Source of the DNA: Megalonaias nervosa
Taxonomy: Eukaryota > Mollusca > Bivalvia > Unionida > Unionidae
Assembly (NCBI GenBank): GCA_016617855.1
Contig: JAECUM010029108.1
Span: 30,921 to 94,920, forward strand
Length of the DNA stretch: 64,000 nt
Reading direction: 5' to 3'
Below, piece by piece: positions 1-8,979 of the stretch. Within the stretch, counting starts at the first letter, position 1. Every line of letters begins with the position of its first letter. The notes under the pieces were generated by a model. The model was given only the letters and a program-made list of their open reading frames with translations, was not told the DNA's origin and did no database searches. Made by a program: the position numbers and the translations under genes.

Positions 1-415
1 GTATTTCAACAGCAAGCGCGACGTGGTAACCAACAACAAAATAATGCGATATTTGATAACGCTGATGTTAGACGAATAACAATATCCAGAACGAGCGATA
101 GAATGTAATTTTGCAGATGACGATAATAAAAATATTACTAGACCTTACATGTATCTGCTCGACGCAGTGCAAAAATATCAGGATGTTGGAGATGGATCTC
201 AAATATCGGCAGAGGAATTTCGTACACTTTATCCAATATTTTATTTTGATGTTAGTAAACATAGCGAGCGATCTGTCGACTCGACAGCTGATATTGAAAT
301 TACTTGGACACTCGGAGCAGTTCCTGTGGCACAGTTATACGTATACGCGCTAGTGATCAGCGACAGATTTATTATGATTGATTCTGTTGGAGGTAAAATG
401 ACAGTACAAGCTTAA
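1..415 (+). pseudogene. Polinton capsid protein (probable major capsid), C-terminal fragment
   Basis: The frame ending at the TAA at 413-415 is open back to roughly 90 and gives about 100 residues; the start lies outside the window and the first ~90 bases read poorly in this frame. The visible end contains PYMYLLDAV, TLYPIFYFDV and YVYALVISDRFIMID. This pattern (alternating beta strands, an F/Y-x-FD motif, and a final strand ending in ID) resembles the C-terminus of the F54H12.2-like Polinton capsid family. The position directly before the small basic gene and protease agrees with capsid. Family knowledge places this protein in the icosahedral shell; whether it is the major or a minor capsid protein is inference. 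Confidence 0.55.
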
Positions 416-434
416 TCTGTAACTTTATTATAAG

Positions 435-836
435 ATGACAAAATATATTGTAAAAGAAATATATCTGACTTATGGTCAAGTTAAAAAATTAGCAGCTGCT
501 GTTGCAAAGCAGAGGCAGGTATCATTAAAAATCAACCCTGACATTTCCAAGGGTATTTTAACAAAATTAATGTTAACCAAAAAACTAGTAAACAGGTACG
601 ATCGTAAAAAACCTTTTGTTTTAAATTTAAGTGCCGCACAAATAACAGCGATGGCAAAACAAGGTGGTTTCTTTGGTCCGGCATTATCAGTGATAGCCAG
701 AACGTTATTACCTAAAATTTTGCCGGTGTTAGGTACATTAGGACTAGCAGCAGCGTCTGGAGCAATATCTGGCGCAACGAAAAAAGCAGTTGAAGGTCGT
801 GGTATTGTTGGCAGTGGTATAAAGAAAATAGTCTAA
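435..836 (+). CDS. Small basic Polinton virion-like protein (133 aa), intact
   Basis: This is an intact ATG-to-TAA frame, 20 bases after the capsid frame. Residues 1-75 are lysine-rich and hold a repeated pattern of a short helix, a beta strand (VSLKIN, then FVLNLS) and a K/T-rich turn. Residues 75-133 are glycine/alanine-rich and hydrophobic (FFGPALSVIA, LPVLGTLGLAAASGA), followed by a basic tail ending in GIKKIV. Short proteins of this type are common in Polintons and related adintovirus-like elements, where a DNA-binding, core or membrane-active virion role has been suggested. No catalytic motif is visible. It is one of the few undamaged frames in the element. A diverged second copy of its first domain seems to lie at 3600-3786. 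The exact function is unknown. Confidence 0.6.
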   Translation: MTKYIVKEIYLTYGQVKKLAAAVAKQRQVSLKINPDISKGILTKLMLTKKLVNRYDRKKPFVLNLSAAQITAMAKQGGFFGPALSVIARTLLPKILPVLGTLGLAAASGAISGATKKAVEGRGIVGSGIKKIV

Positions 837-865
837 AGATAAGTTTTATGTGACTGATAAATATA

Positions 866-1005
866 ATGCCACATCGAAAAACAAAATCGTCGAAAAAAAA
901 AGGAAAACAAAGAGTCCTGGAACAAAACAAGGAGGAGTTCTTTCTTCACTTACGGCGGGATTAGCGGGAAGTATTCTTCCAGGCCTACTAGGAATCGGAC
1001 GTTGA
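866..1005 (+). pseudogene. Short basic Gly/Leu-rich Polinton protein, frameshifted
   Basis: An ATG at 866 opens a lysine-rich start (MPHRKTKSSKKKG). From about 900 the sense continues in another frame (SPGTKQGGVLSSL, then AGSILPGLLGIGR) and stops at TGA 1003-1005. The break falls in an A-rich run, so replication slippage is the likely cause. A basic head with a glycine/leucine-rich hydrophobic tail resembles the end of the preceding protein and suggests a related small virion component. No database-level assignment is possible from the sequence. Confidence 0.45.
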
Positions 1006-1039
1006 CTAACATTGCCGGGAACACGCCCCCCCCCCCCCG

Positions 1040-1447
1040 CTAAGTAACTTTGATATACTTAATAAGCTAAAACAAGTAAACAATTTCCACGGAGTTTATT
1101 CTAAGGATGAACTTACTAACATCACAGGTGGTTCCTGCGTGATAAATATACAAGATTTCAATGACGGATCTGGTACACATTGGGTAGCAGTTTATAATAA
1201 CAATTATTTTGACTCGTTTGGACTTCCTCCGAGCGACGCAATAAAAAAATATATAAACAAAAAATATAAAATAATATATTATTCGTCCATTCAACTTCAA
1301 CCTGTTGGAACTTCTGCTTGTGGATATTATTGTATAATGTTCATTAAACAAATGTCCCAGCCTAAATTTAATTTTTTAAATTTTATTTTACAGTTTGACA
1401 AGCAACCTTCTCACGCTAATGATGAGATTGCAATTAATTTTATCTAA
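1040..1447 (+). CDS. Adenain-like (C5-type) cysteine protease of Polinton, start unclear
   Basis: The frame is open from about 1010 through the TAA at 1445-1447; it has no ATG, and its first part runs through 13 C bases at 1026-1038, so the true start may be hidden by slippage there. The protein shows the fold signature of adenovirus-type maturation proteases: a catalytic histidine in GTHWVAVY, an acidic residue in NNYFDSFGLPP, a glutamine in IQLQPVG, and the catalytic cysteine in SACGYYCIMF. In this family the enzyme cleaves capsid precursors during particle maturation. Its place after the small virion-like genes fits. The catalytic core looks undamaged, unlike most of the element; the GTG at 1139 lies inside the domain and is not a credible start. 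Confidence 0.8.
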   Translation, partial: LSNFDILNKLKQVNNFHGVYSKDELTNITGGSCVINIQDFNDGSGTHWVAVYNNNYFDSFGLPPSDAIKKYINKKYKIIYYSSIQLQPVGTSACGYYCIMFIKQMSQPKFNFLNFILQFDKQPSHANDEIAINFI

Positions 1448-1462
1448 ACTTACAAATATATA

Positions 1463-1664
1463 ATGTCAACATATTGTCTCAAATGTAAAACTAAAACAGA
1501 AAATATCAATGAAACAACAGAAAAAAACAAAGAACAACAGGACGATGCTGAAAAGTCTTTGCGCAATTTGTGGAAAAAGAAAAAGTATGTTTTTAAAGAA
1601 ATTATCCCCAGCGATAAAGTCGTTGGGAGCTGGTTGCCCTGACGTTATTTTAGTAGACGACTAA
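1463..1664 (+). pseudogene. Small two-CxxC (zinc-ribbon-like) Polinton protein, frameshifted
   Basis: The ATG at 1463 starts YCLKCKTKT, giving the first CxxC pair. The second pair appears in another frame as LCAICGKRKSMF and continues to VDD and TAA at 1662-1664. The in-frame reading instead ends at 1642. Two CxxC pairs spaced by a basic linker match the small DUF5679-like protein often found in Polintons, where a zinc ribbon is predicted. The frameshift lies near 1540-1550 between the two halves. The role is unknown; a virion or regulatory protein is possible. Confidence 0.55.
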
Positions 1665-1672
1665 TTAACAGA

Positions 1673-2173
1673 ATGAGATGCAAGTGTGATTGTGATAGAG
1701 ATTTATGTCTTGAGCAAAATAAAATTGTCACATACTGTCAACAATGCAACAATAGAGAAATAATAGGAACAGGTATAGACATACATAAAGTAATTGGCAA
1801 ATTGCCAAAAGCAAGGAGGCTGGACATTGCCAGGCCATAAATATACTGGACCTTATAATCCTCTTGATAAACAACTAGATGAAATGATAATCCGCTGCCA
1901 GGACAAGAGCCTTACAATCAAGTTGATGAGATAGCAATGCGCCATGATATCTGCTACAGGGACGTTGAACGTCCTGATAACGTTCGTGTAGAAAACTCAA
2001 AATCAGACTGCGATAAAGTAATGTTAGACGAACTTCGTGATATGAAACCGACAAATATGCGAGAACGTTTTGATAGAAGGCTGGTGCAGGGTTTTATTGG
2101 AGCAAAATATAAATTGGGACTCGGTGAAGAACTGTATGATGATTTTGCAGCTGAATTACACAAACCTAAATAA
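1673..2173 (+). pseudogene. PLA2-like (parvovirus-type phospholipase A2) protein of Polinton
   Basis: An ATG at 1673 opens a cysteine-rich head (RCKCDCDRDLC, TYCQQC), followed by a linker with GIDIHKVIGKLP. The sense then shifts frame into PGHKYTGPYNPLDKQLDE, which has the glycine-rich calcium-loop look, and shifts again to the active-site segment MRHDICYRD (1937 onward), which carries the His-Asp pair of secreted and parvoviral phospholipases. A later segment has SDCDKVMLDEL and ends with GLGEELYDDF. In parvoviruses this domain helps the particle cross membranes; Polinton and adintovirus relatives are known to carry it. At least two frameshifts, at about 1818 and 1892, inactivate this copy. 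Confidence 0.7.
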
Positions 2174-3024
2174 AAAAAGTTTACGCGACGTAAAGTTGTC
2201 GCAAATGCCGTTGATGACATCTGGGCAATAGATTTAGTAGATGTGTCAAATCTAGCTGAATTTAATGATAATAAGAAATACTTATTTAATGTTATAGATA
2301 TTTTTAGCAAATATGCTTTTAGTGTTCCAGTTTCAGATAAGACAGGAACGTCAATAAATGACGCGTTAAAACAGGTTATCGTTAGTACAGAAAGAAAACC
2401 AATAGAATCTAGACCGATCACGGAGCGGAGTTTTTCAATAAAAAGTTCGAGCAGTTTTTACTCCAAAATAATATCAAAAAATATATTACAGGGAACGAAG
2501 GTAAAAGCGTTGTCGTCGAGTGATTTAATCGCACGCTAAACGAAAAAATACATAAACATATGACAGCTAAAAATACGAGTAAATATATTGACAATTTACA
2601 AAACATTGTTGATGAATAAAATAATACGAAGCACCGAACCACCAAAGTGTCGCCAAACGACGCAATTAAAAATCCAATATTATCAAATGAAAACATGTAC
2701 CGCAGACATAAATTTAAAGTTGGTGATAAAGTTAGAATTTCTTTAACGAAAAAAACATTTGAAAAAGGATTTACTCCAAACTGGAGCGAAGAAGTATTTG
2801 TTGTTAATAAAGTACTTTTAACAATACCTGTAACATACTCGTTTAAAGATTTATTAGGTGAACCTATAACTGGCAGTTTTTACGAGCAGGAACTTCTGAA
2901 AACTGAACAAGATGTTTTCGTTATCGAAAAAGTTATTAGGAAAAAAGGCAATAAAAGTTTAGTTAAGTGGCGCGGGTATAGCGATAAATTTAATAGTTGG
3001 ATACCAACTAAGTCGATCCAATAA
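2174..3024 (+). pseudogene. Polinton integrase (DDE, chromodomain), broken
   Basis: The retroviral-type integrase core starts near 2200. The first catalytic Asp is in IWAIDLVDV and FNVIDIFSKYAF follows. The second lies in a shifted frame in DHGAEFFNKK (about 2418). The expected Glu stands in SVVVE just before a TGA at 2530-2532, and a further TAA occurs near 2617. From 2647 to 3024 the frame is open again with KFKVGDKVRISL (SH3-like part) and a C-terminal chromodomain: VFVIEKVIRKKG, then LVKWRGY and SWIPTKSI. The chromodomain aromatic positions are visible. The enzyme would insert the element into host DNA; chromodomains usually bind modified histone tails. At least one frameshift and two stops make this a pseudogene. 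Confidence 0.85.
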
Positions 3025-3511
3025 TGTTATTATAAATTTGTTCGTATTTCACAAGTAAGGATTTACATTTGATAGTTTTACATAACGAAATTAAATGTAA
3101 TTTTCTTGCATCATCAACTGGCATTAAATTGAATATTTTAGCAAAAATAAAATCGTATTTTATGCTCATTTGCTGGCCAGTTATTTTTAGATTTAAAAAC
3201 GGTTTGATAAGCTGCCAAAATATTTGTTGTTCGGCAACAGTAAAATTAAATTTTATTATTTTTTTAGCAATGTGATACTTAACATTATATCGTCCAGTTG
3301 TCGGTCTGCTGTAATTTTTTCTGTCGGAGACTTCGACTATCTCATCTTCATCGTCATTATTAAATAAAATATCATCTTCACTATAGCTAGCAAATTTGTC
3401 TATTATATCGTTAGTGATTGTAATATTGTCTGCGACTTTGTCGTTAGTGATTGTATCACTTACGATTGTATCTTCCGAATATATATCAGCAAGTCTTTTC
3501 ATCAAGTTCAT
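3008..3511 (-). CDS. Unknown acidic Polinton protein (about 167 aa), intact
   Basis: The minus-strand frame is open from 3574 to 3008. I prefer the internal start at 3511 (MNLMKRLADIYSED), because the first 21 codons are AT-rich and overlap a TATA-like stretch just upstream. The N-terminal half is very acidic (DDILFNNDDEDEIVEV). The C-terminal half is basic and helical (YHIAKKIIKFNF, then FWQLIKPFLNLKITGQQM). It overlaps the integrase 3-prime end by 17 bases, tail to tail. I do not recognise the family. Together with the HNH gene it forms the only minus-strand block in this element. An acidic head with a basic helical tail suits a DNA-binding or regulatory protein, but this is inference. Confidence 0.5.
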   Translation of the reverse strand: MNLMKRLADIYSEDTIVSDTITNDKVADNITITNDIIDKFASYSEDDILFNNDDEDEIVEVSDRKNYSRPTTGRYNVKYHIAKKIIKFNFTVAEQQIFWQLIKPFLNLKITGQQMSIKYDFIFAKIFNLMPVDDARKLHLISLCKTIKCKSLLVKYEQIYNNIIGST

Positions 3512-3599
3512 ATTATAATATACTTTTATATAATTTATTGTTATATGATGACTAACGAGGTAAAATATCACCAAAAAGTTAATATATTAAATTATAACT

Positions 3600-3786
3600 A
3601 ACTAGCTGAAGCAGTGAGAAAATGTCTGTTAGGGTATAATTCTTATTCTGTCGATGTTATTGTTACGCAAGGCGAAATTGATAGGATATTGCTAACAGCA
3701 GCAGAAAAAAATAAACTTAACGATAGCGCAATAATGACGCTGAAATTTGATAAAGATGATATTATAGCGTTTGCTCATAATTGCTA
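3600..3786 (+). pseudogene. Fragment resembling the N-domain of the 435-836 protein
   Basis: An open stretch without ATG runs from just after a TAA at 3597-3599 to the TAG at 3784-3786. Its translation, LAEAVRKCLLG, then YSVDVIVTQGEID, then KLNDSAIMTLKFDKDD, repeats the pattern of the first 75 residues of the 435-836 protein (LAAAVAKQ, VSLKINPD, FVLNLSAAQI): helix, strand, LT-rich turn, helix, strand, short acidic helix. It lacks the glycine-rich tail. It may be a truncated paralogue or a separate small gene whose start is lost. Confidence 0.4.
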
Positions 3787-3796
3787 GCAAATATAT

Positions 3797-4604
3797 TTAA
3801 TCATCATATCTAAAGATAATCCAAGCATCGTATTCGCTTGAAAAAGCTGATCTTATTATTCTATTGGCAACAAATTTTACTACCCTGGGATTTATCTTGT
3901 AGTATTGAGCAGCAGATGAGATTGAAGGAAATTTGATTTCCTCATCTGTTTCGAGATTAAATGAAACAACAGGTTTTACCGGACATCTAAAATTAATACC
4001 ACCACCTCGTCATTTTCTCACATTTTCCTGCTGGGTAACTAGTTCTAAATTTTCCATTCGATTATCAGTCTTTACGTTATTGATGTGATTAATAACCAAA
4101 CCATTAGGTATAGATCTGTTAAACGTCTCGTAAAGAAAACGATGGCTAAGATAACTAACTTTATCGGTTAGTGTTCCTCTGACAGTTACCGTGAGATACC
4201 CCATATTATTCATACAACCAACAACTTTTTTAGTTTTTCTTCTTCGAATAATTCCCTTATCATTTGCCTCGTATAAATCAAATACCGGATGCGGCTAAAA
4301 TTCGTTTTGTAAAGATAAGTTTTCAATATTGTCATCAGTGACCGCGCCGTTAACATGATGTACACGTTGTCCTTCTGGAATTTCGTAGCAGAACAAAGTG
4401 TAAATAAAATTTTTCTTTAATATTTCCGTTCTCTCAGCATTATCACCTTTAACGCTAATCTTATAACCTGCTGGCGTTGCTTTACCAACAGATTTTTGAG
4501 ATTTTATGTTAATAACCGAACCAAGTGCATTACCAGCGTACAACTGACTTGAGGTGAACGTAATAATACTCTTGTTCGTTTGCGTTTGTCATATTTTGTT
4601 TCAT
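3797..4604 (-). pseudogene. Tandem HNH endonuclease-like gene with C-terminal IENR1/NUMOD-type domain
   Basis: Reading down from an ATG at 4604, two related HNH-like units follow each other. Unit 1 (about 4543-4295) has VINIKSQKSVG, KNFIYTLFCYEIP and the core HHVNGAVTDDNIENLSL. Unit 2 (about 4290-4010) has VFDLYEANDKGIIR, HRFLYETFNRSIP and INHINNVKTDNRMENLEL. Both match the H-N-H pattern of intron and phage-type homing endonucleases. After it (about 3990-3797) comes VVSFNLETDEEIKFPSI and SAAQYYKINPRVV, an IENR1-like DNA-binding repeat. The units are in one frame, interrupted by TAG after unit 1 and TGA after unit 2; a frameshift near 4550 separates the ATG. The gene probably encoded a site-specific nickase or endonuclease. 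Confidence 0.75.
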
Positions 4605-4708
4605 TATACTATAAGCATTTTATATCTCTAATTGATTTTTCAACTGGCGTGTGGTGAGTTATCGACCGAACAATCAATTAGAGATATAATATTACACTAT
4701 ATACAACA

Positions 4709-7700
4709 ATGCTGAAATTACGTGATATAGCTAAAAAGAGCCTTATGGGAGAACCTGAAAAAATAGCGACTGCCTTTACAGGATTTGACAACAGTTATCG
4801 GTTCGATAAACAAATCGTACTGGTAAATTTCACTGCAACAAAACTCTATCATTTGCTAGAGTCAACTGTAAAACGTGAACGTGAAAAACATAAGGGTCTG
4901 AGAATATTAGTGCAATATCACGTTATATTTTCAAATCTACTTGTGACAGACAAGGAAATTGCAGACCCTTAAATTAACGCAAAATCAAGGCGTGTTTTGC
5001 TTGGGACTAATCTTTCATCACTAGCTGATGAAATACACCAGGAAATTTGGAAAAAGATAGAAGAATTTACCGAATCGGGTTCGGGTTGGAAGTTTGAAAT
5101 TATTACTGAAATTTTATTTCACACAATAAAATATAACGTATTACGCGGTAGTTCGTATACTGACCTACCACAAAAAATAAAAAATAAAAAATGCTGTATA
5201 AACGTAAAGAACGTTGATAACAGATGTTTTCAGTGGGCTATTCTTTCTGCGCTATTTCCAGTAGAACAAAATGCTGATCGCGTTGACGAGTATTTTAGTC
5301 ACGTATCAAAATTAAATTTTAATGGCATCGACTTTCCAGTTGCAGAAAATCAAAAACTAAAGTTTGAAAAGCAAAATAATGTTTCAATAAATGTTTTCGG
5401 ACTAGATGAAAAAGAAAACGTCTATCCGAGATACATTTCAGAAAAAAACTTCACAATCGACAATAAACTTGTTGTTTTATAAAAATCATTACGTTTGGAT
5501 CAAAAACTTTAACGGACTAGTTGGCAGACAGTATAGTAAACAAAACAATAAAAAGTTCTTCTGTTATCGCTGCTTGCACGGTTGCTCTGACAATGAAACA
5601 TTACAGAAGCATTTGCATTACTGTAGTGACGTACAACGAATAACAATGCCGTCCAAAGAAAATAATTTATTACAGTTTGTCAATAATAATCATAAACTAA
5701 AAATTCCTTTCGTTATATACGCTGATTTCGAATGCTTACTGCAGCCTGTACTTGGCGTAGAAAATAATCCTAACAAATCAAGTACAAAAAAAATCTCAAA
5801 ATCATGTTCCATGCGGAGTGGCGTACAAAATAGTTTGCTGTGCTGATTCGAGCCTATCCAAACCAATCAAATTATATCGCGGTAAAAATCCAGCTGTTTG
5901 GCTTCTCAAGCAGTTAATTAGCGAAGTTGATGATATATTTAATCGTTTAAAAAGAATAACTCCAATGATAAAACTGACATCTCAACAAGAATCCGATCAC
6001 AAGCAAGCGGAATTTTGTCATATTTGTGAAAAGCTTTTGAAGCTTCTGATAATAAAAAAGTACGTGACCATTGTCATCTAACAGGACAGTATCGTGGAGC
6101 GGCTCATGATAAATGTAATTTAAGGTTTCATGCTCCAGATTTTATTCCAGTTGTTCTTCACAATTTCAGAGGATATGACAGTCATATTATAGTAGAAGCT
6201 TTTGGTGATCCTGAAATAAAATCTCGTTTAAAACTCGATAACGTGATTAAGTGTATTCCAAATAATTTTGAAAAGTATATGTCAGTTACTTTAGGTAAGT
6301 TGCGTTTGATTGACAGCCTACAGTTTATGGCAGCATTATTGGATGAGCTAGTGAAAGGTTGTAGCGAGTTTAATTGCCTACGAGACTGTTTTGGAGATAA
6401 ATTTAATCTATTGACTAAAAAAGGAGTATTTCCGTACGAGTATCTCGACGATTGGAGTAAATTTGATGAAATTTCTTTACCTAGTAAAGACAAATTTTAT
6501 TCGCAACTAAAAAATGAAACATAACTGATAGCGAGTATAAGTACGCACAAGATACTTGGAAAGAATTTGATTGCAAGACGTTTGGCGATTATCATGATTT
6601 GTATCTGAAAACTGACGTGTTATTGCTGGCGGACGTATTTGAAAGTTTTCGAAAAGTGAGCTATAACAATTACGGACTTGATCCTTGCTGGTATTACTCT
6701 TCCCCTGGGTTATCTTGGGATCCTCTCTTAAAGTTTAGTAAAGTAAAGTTAGAATTACTGACTGACGTTGATATGTTCAATTTTATCGAAAAAGGTATCA
6801 GAGGCGGTATTAGCGTTATAACAAAGAAATATTCTGAAGCAAACAACAAATACCTGAAAGAGTACAATCCTAAGCTTCCTTCAAAGTATATAATTTATCT
6901 AGATTTCAATAATTTGTACGGTTATTCTATGGCCGAACCAATGCCATTTGGTGGATTTCGTTGGATTACGACTGAACAATTTCTATCGGAGACAGAAAAA
7001 AAGATATCCGACGATATTTCGTATTTCGTTGAAGTTGATCTCGATTATCCAACTTCGCTATACAATTTACACAACGATTATCCTTTCTGTGCGGAATCAG
7101 TGGTAATAGATTATAGTATGTTATCTCAAGAACAACAAGCGATAGCATCACCAAGACAAAATTCTAAGGTAAAAAAACTAGTACCAAATTTAATCGATAA
7201 GAAAAATTATGTTTTGCATTACAGAGTTTTAAAACAAGCAATAGACGCTGGTTTTGTGTTGAGGAAAGTTCATAGAGTTTTAAAGTTTAATCAGTCACCT
7301 TGGATGAAAGGTTATATTAACTTAAACACTTCGAAAAGAGCTGTAGCGAAAACCGATTTTGAAAAAACTTCTTTAAGCTTATGAACAACTCCGTTTTTGG
7401 TAAGACGATGGAAAATATTAGAAAACGAGTAAATATCGAGCTAGTTAATGATATCAATCGCAGGAATAAACTTGTGTCAGACGATGATTTTGTTAGTATG
7501 AAAAGTTTTAATGAAAATCTTGTCGCGATACAAAGAAGAAAAACAAATCTAAAACTAAATAAGCCAATTTACGTTGGAGCTTTCGTGTTAGATTTATCGA
7601 AGTGGCTCATGTACGATTTTCATTACAATTTTGTTAAAAATCAGTGGCCGTCAAGTAGACTATTGTTTACTGATACCGACTCGCTCGTGTATGAAATCGA

Positions 7701-8140
7701 ATGCGAGGACGTCTATCAGGATATATACGATAATCGACATCTGTTTGATCTTTCCGATTACCCTCGTGACAGTAAATTTCACGATGACATAAATAAAAGG
7801 TTATTGGTAAGTTCAAGGATGAAATGAGCTGCGCAGTAAAATGTATGCCGTATTGCTAGACAATAATAAAATAACGAAAAAAGCAAAAGGTCTGCCTCGC
7901 GATTTTGTTAAAAAGTTTATGAAATTTGATGATTACAAGTACGCGCTTGACGGCGGCATTAGTTTTATAAGAGCAATGGCTATTCGAACAAATCATCATA
8001 AACTCGAAATAGATGTCATTATCAAACGCGGATTGAGTAATTTTGATGACAAACGTTATTGCAAAAATGGAGTAGATACATTTGCATTTGGGTATTGTTT
8101 TGATGATAGATCTATACTCGATATTATATTCAATGACTAG
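4709..8140 (+). pseudogene. Polinton protein-primed DNA polymerase B
   Basis: The gene runs from the ATG at 4709 to TAG 8138-8140, a normal length for the family (over 1,100 codons). Landmarks in order: N-terminal DNRCFQWAILSALFP (about 5217); a C2H2-like CYRCLHGCSDN (about 5570); exonuclease motif I FVIYADFECLL (about 5710); a zinc/HNH-like DHCHLTGQYRG (about 6063); exonuclease II NFRGYDSHII; exonuclease III YLKTDVLLLADVFE (6599); polymerase motif A IIYLDFNNLYGYSM (about 6890); motif B NNSVFGKTMEN (7384); motif C FTDTDSLVYEI (about 7668); and a thumb-like end with AKGLPRDFVKKF. The catalytic residues are still present. A TAA at 4970 and frame changes near 5470, 5810, 6060, 6520, 7380 and 7820 break it. 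It would replicate the element using a terminal protein primer. Confidence 0.92.
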
Positions 8141-8224
8141 GGTATGCAATTTTGTGTGAACAATAAAAATAATGTTTGAAAATTTGACAGTGACAAATAG
8201 CTACAATAGCAAGATCAAATATCT

Positions 8225-8617
8225 AATGATGGCAAACAGTTGACAGTTGAAATTAATAATGAAATATCAGGTATATGTTTCAGCGGCCGTGACATGCTAA
8301 AACTTTCGCTCATCAAATCTGATAACAGCGAGTATTTCAATTACCTTGAACAACTAAGCCAGAAGTTATCAGCAGGATTTTAAAACTTTCATGATCCGAT
8401 AAGTCAACAAAAATATACTAAACTTATCATCGATCTCGATCGGTCAAAAGTATATTTTATCGACAAAAAATATCCTCTTAACAAGCCGCAAATAAAGGAT
8501 TTGTTCGAATGTCGTCGCTGTGTGAGCGGCAAAGTAAAATTCTGTCTCTATTATCGTGATAATGAAATATTTCTAATATCAACGGTTGAAACATTGATAA
8601 TTAGTGATGAGGTCTAA
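8225..8617 (+). pseudogene. Unknown Polinton gene downstream of polymerase, one internal stop
   Basis: One frame is open from about 8225 to TAA 8615-8617, interrupted by a single TAA at 8381-8383. Visible segments are GICFSGRDMLKLSLIKSD, YFNYLEQLSQKLSAGF, KLIIDLDRSKVYFIDKKYP, and FECRRCVSGKVKFCLYYR with a CxxC-like pair. The frame is conserved across the stop, which supports a once-functional protein of about 130 residues. I do not recognise it. A location directly after the polymerase, near the element end, suggests an accessory gene. Confidence 0.45.
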
Positions 8618-8649
8618 ACTTTCACTTACCTTCTTACTCCAGCGAATAA

Positions 8650-8975
8650 ATCCTACGCGTAACTCGTATTTGGTTAAAGGGGGTAGAGGTCCTGGGCTAG
8701 AAATCTCCTGGCTAAAAACTGAAAGTCTTGCTGGGATAAGGATTGGTGGGTCTCCGAGATGGTAATTTGTATTTGTTTGGAGGGTCTCCGAGATGGTAAT
8801 TTATATTTGTTTGGAGGTGGGTAAAGGTCTTGGATTATATTTGAAGTAGAAATCTCCTAGCTAAAAACTGTAAGTCGTTTTGGGATAGGGATTGGTGGGT
8901 CTCCGAGATGGTAATTAGTATTTGTTTGGAGGGTGGGGAGAGGTCCTTGAGATAGAAGTCTCCATTTCCCTTACT
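8650..8975 (+). repeat. Minisatellite at presumed Polinton right end
   Basis: The phrase GGTGGGTCTCCGAGATGG and its relatives occur three times (8747-, 8778-, 8896-), with AGAAATCTCCTRGCTAAAAACTG twice and related GGTCCTKGA pieces between. GC content is higher than in the genes to the left. Polintons often carry tandem repeats near their termini, so this is read as subterminal; the exact end could not be set. Confidence 0.6.
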
Positions 8976-8979
8976 ACTA

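Larger units (their letters stand above)
1..8975 (+). mobile_element. Polinton/Maverick element, decayed, left end outside window
   Basis: The stretch carries, in order, a capsid-protein C-terminus, small basic virion-like proteins, an adenain-like cysteine protease, a two-CxxC small protein, a PLA2-like protein, a retrovirus-like integrase with C-terminal chromodomain, and a protein-primed family B DNA polymerase. That combination defines Polintons (Mavericks), which are large self-synthesising DNA elements with virus-like genes. Most genes are on the + strand; an HNH gene and an unknown gene between integrase and polymerase are on the minus strand. Nearly every long gene has stops or frameshifts, so the copy is inactive. 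A GC-richer minisatellite follows the last gene and is taken as the right-end region. The terminal inverted repeat cannot be proved because its partner lies outside the window. Confidence 0.9.
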
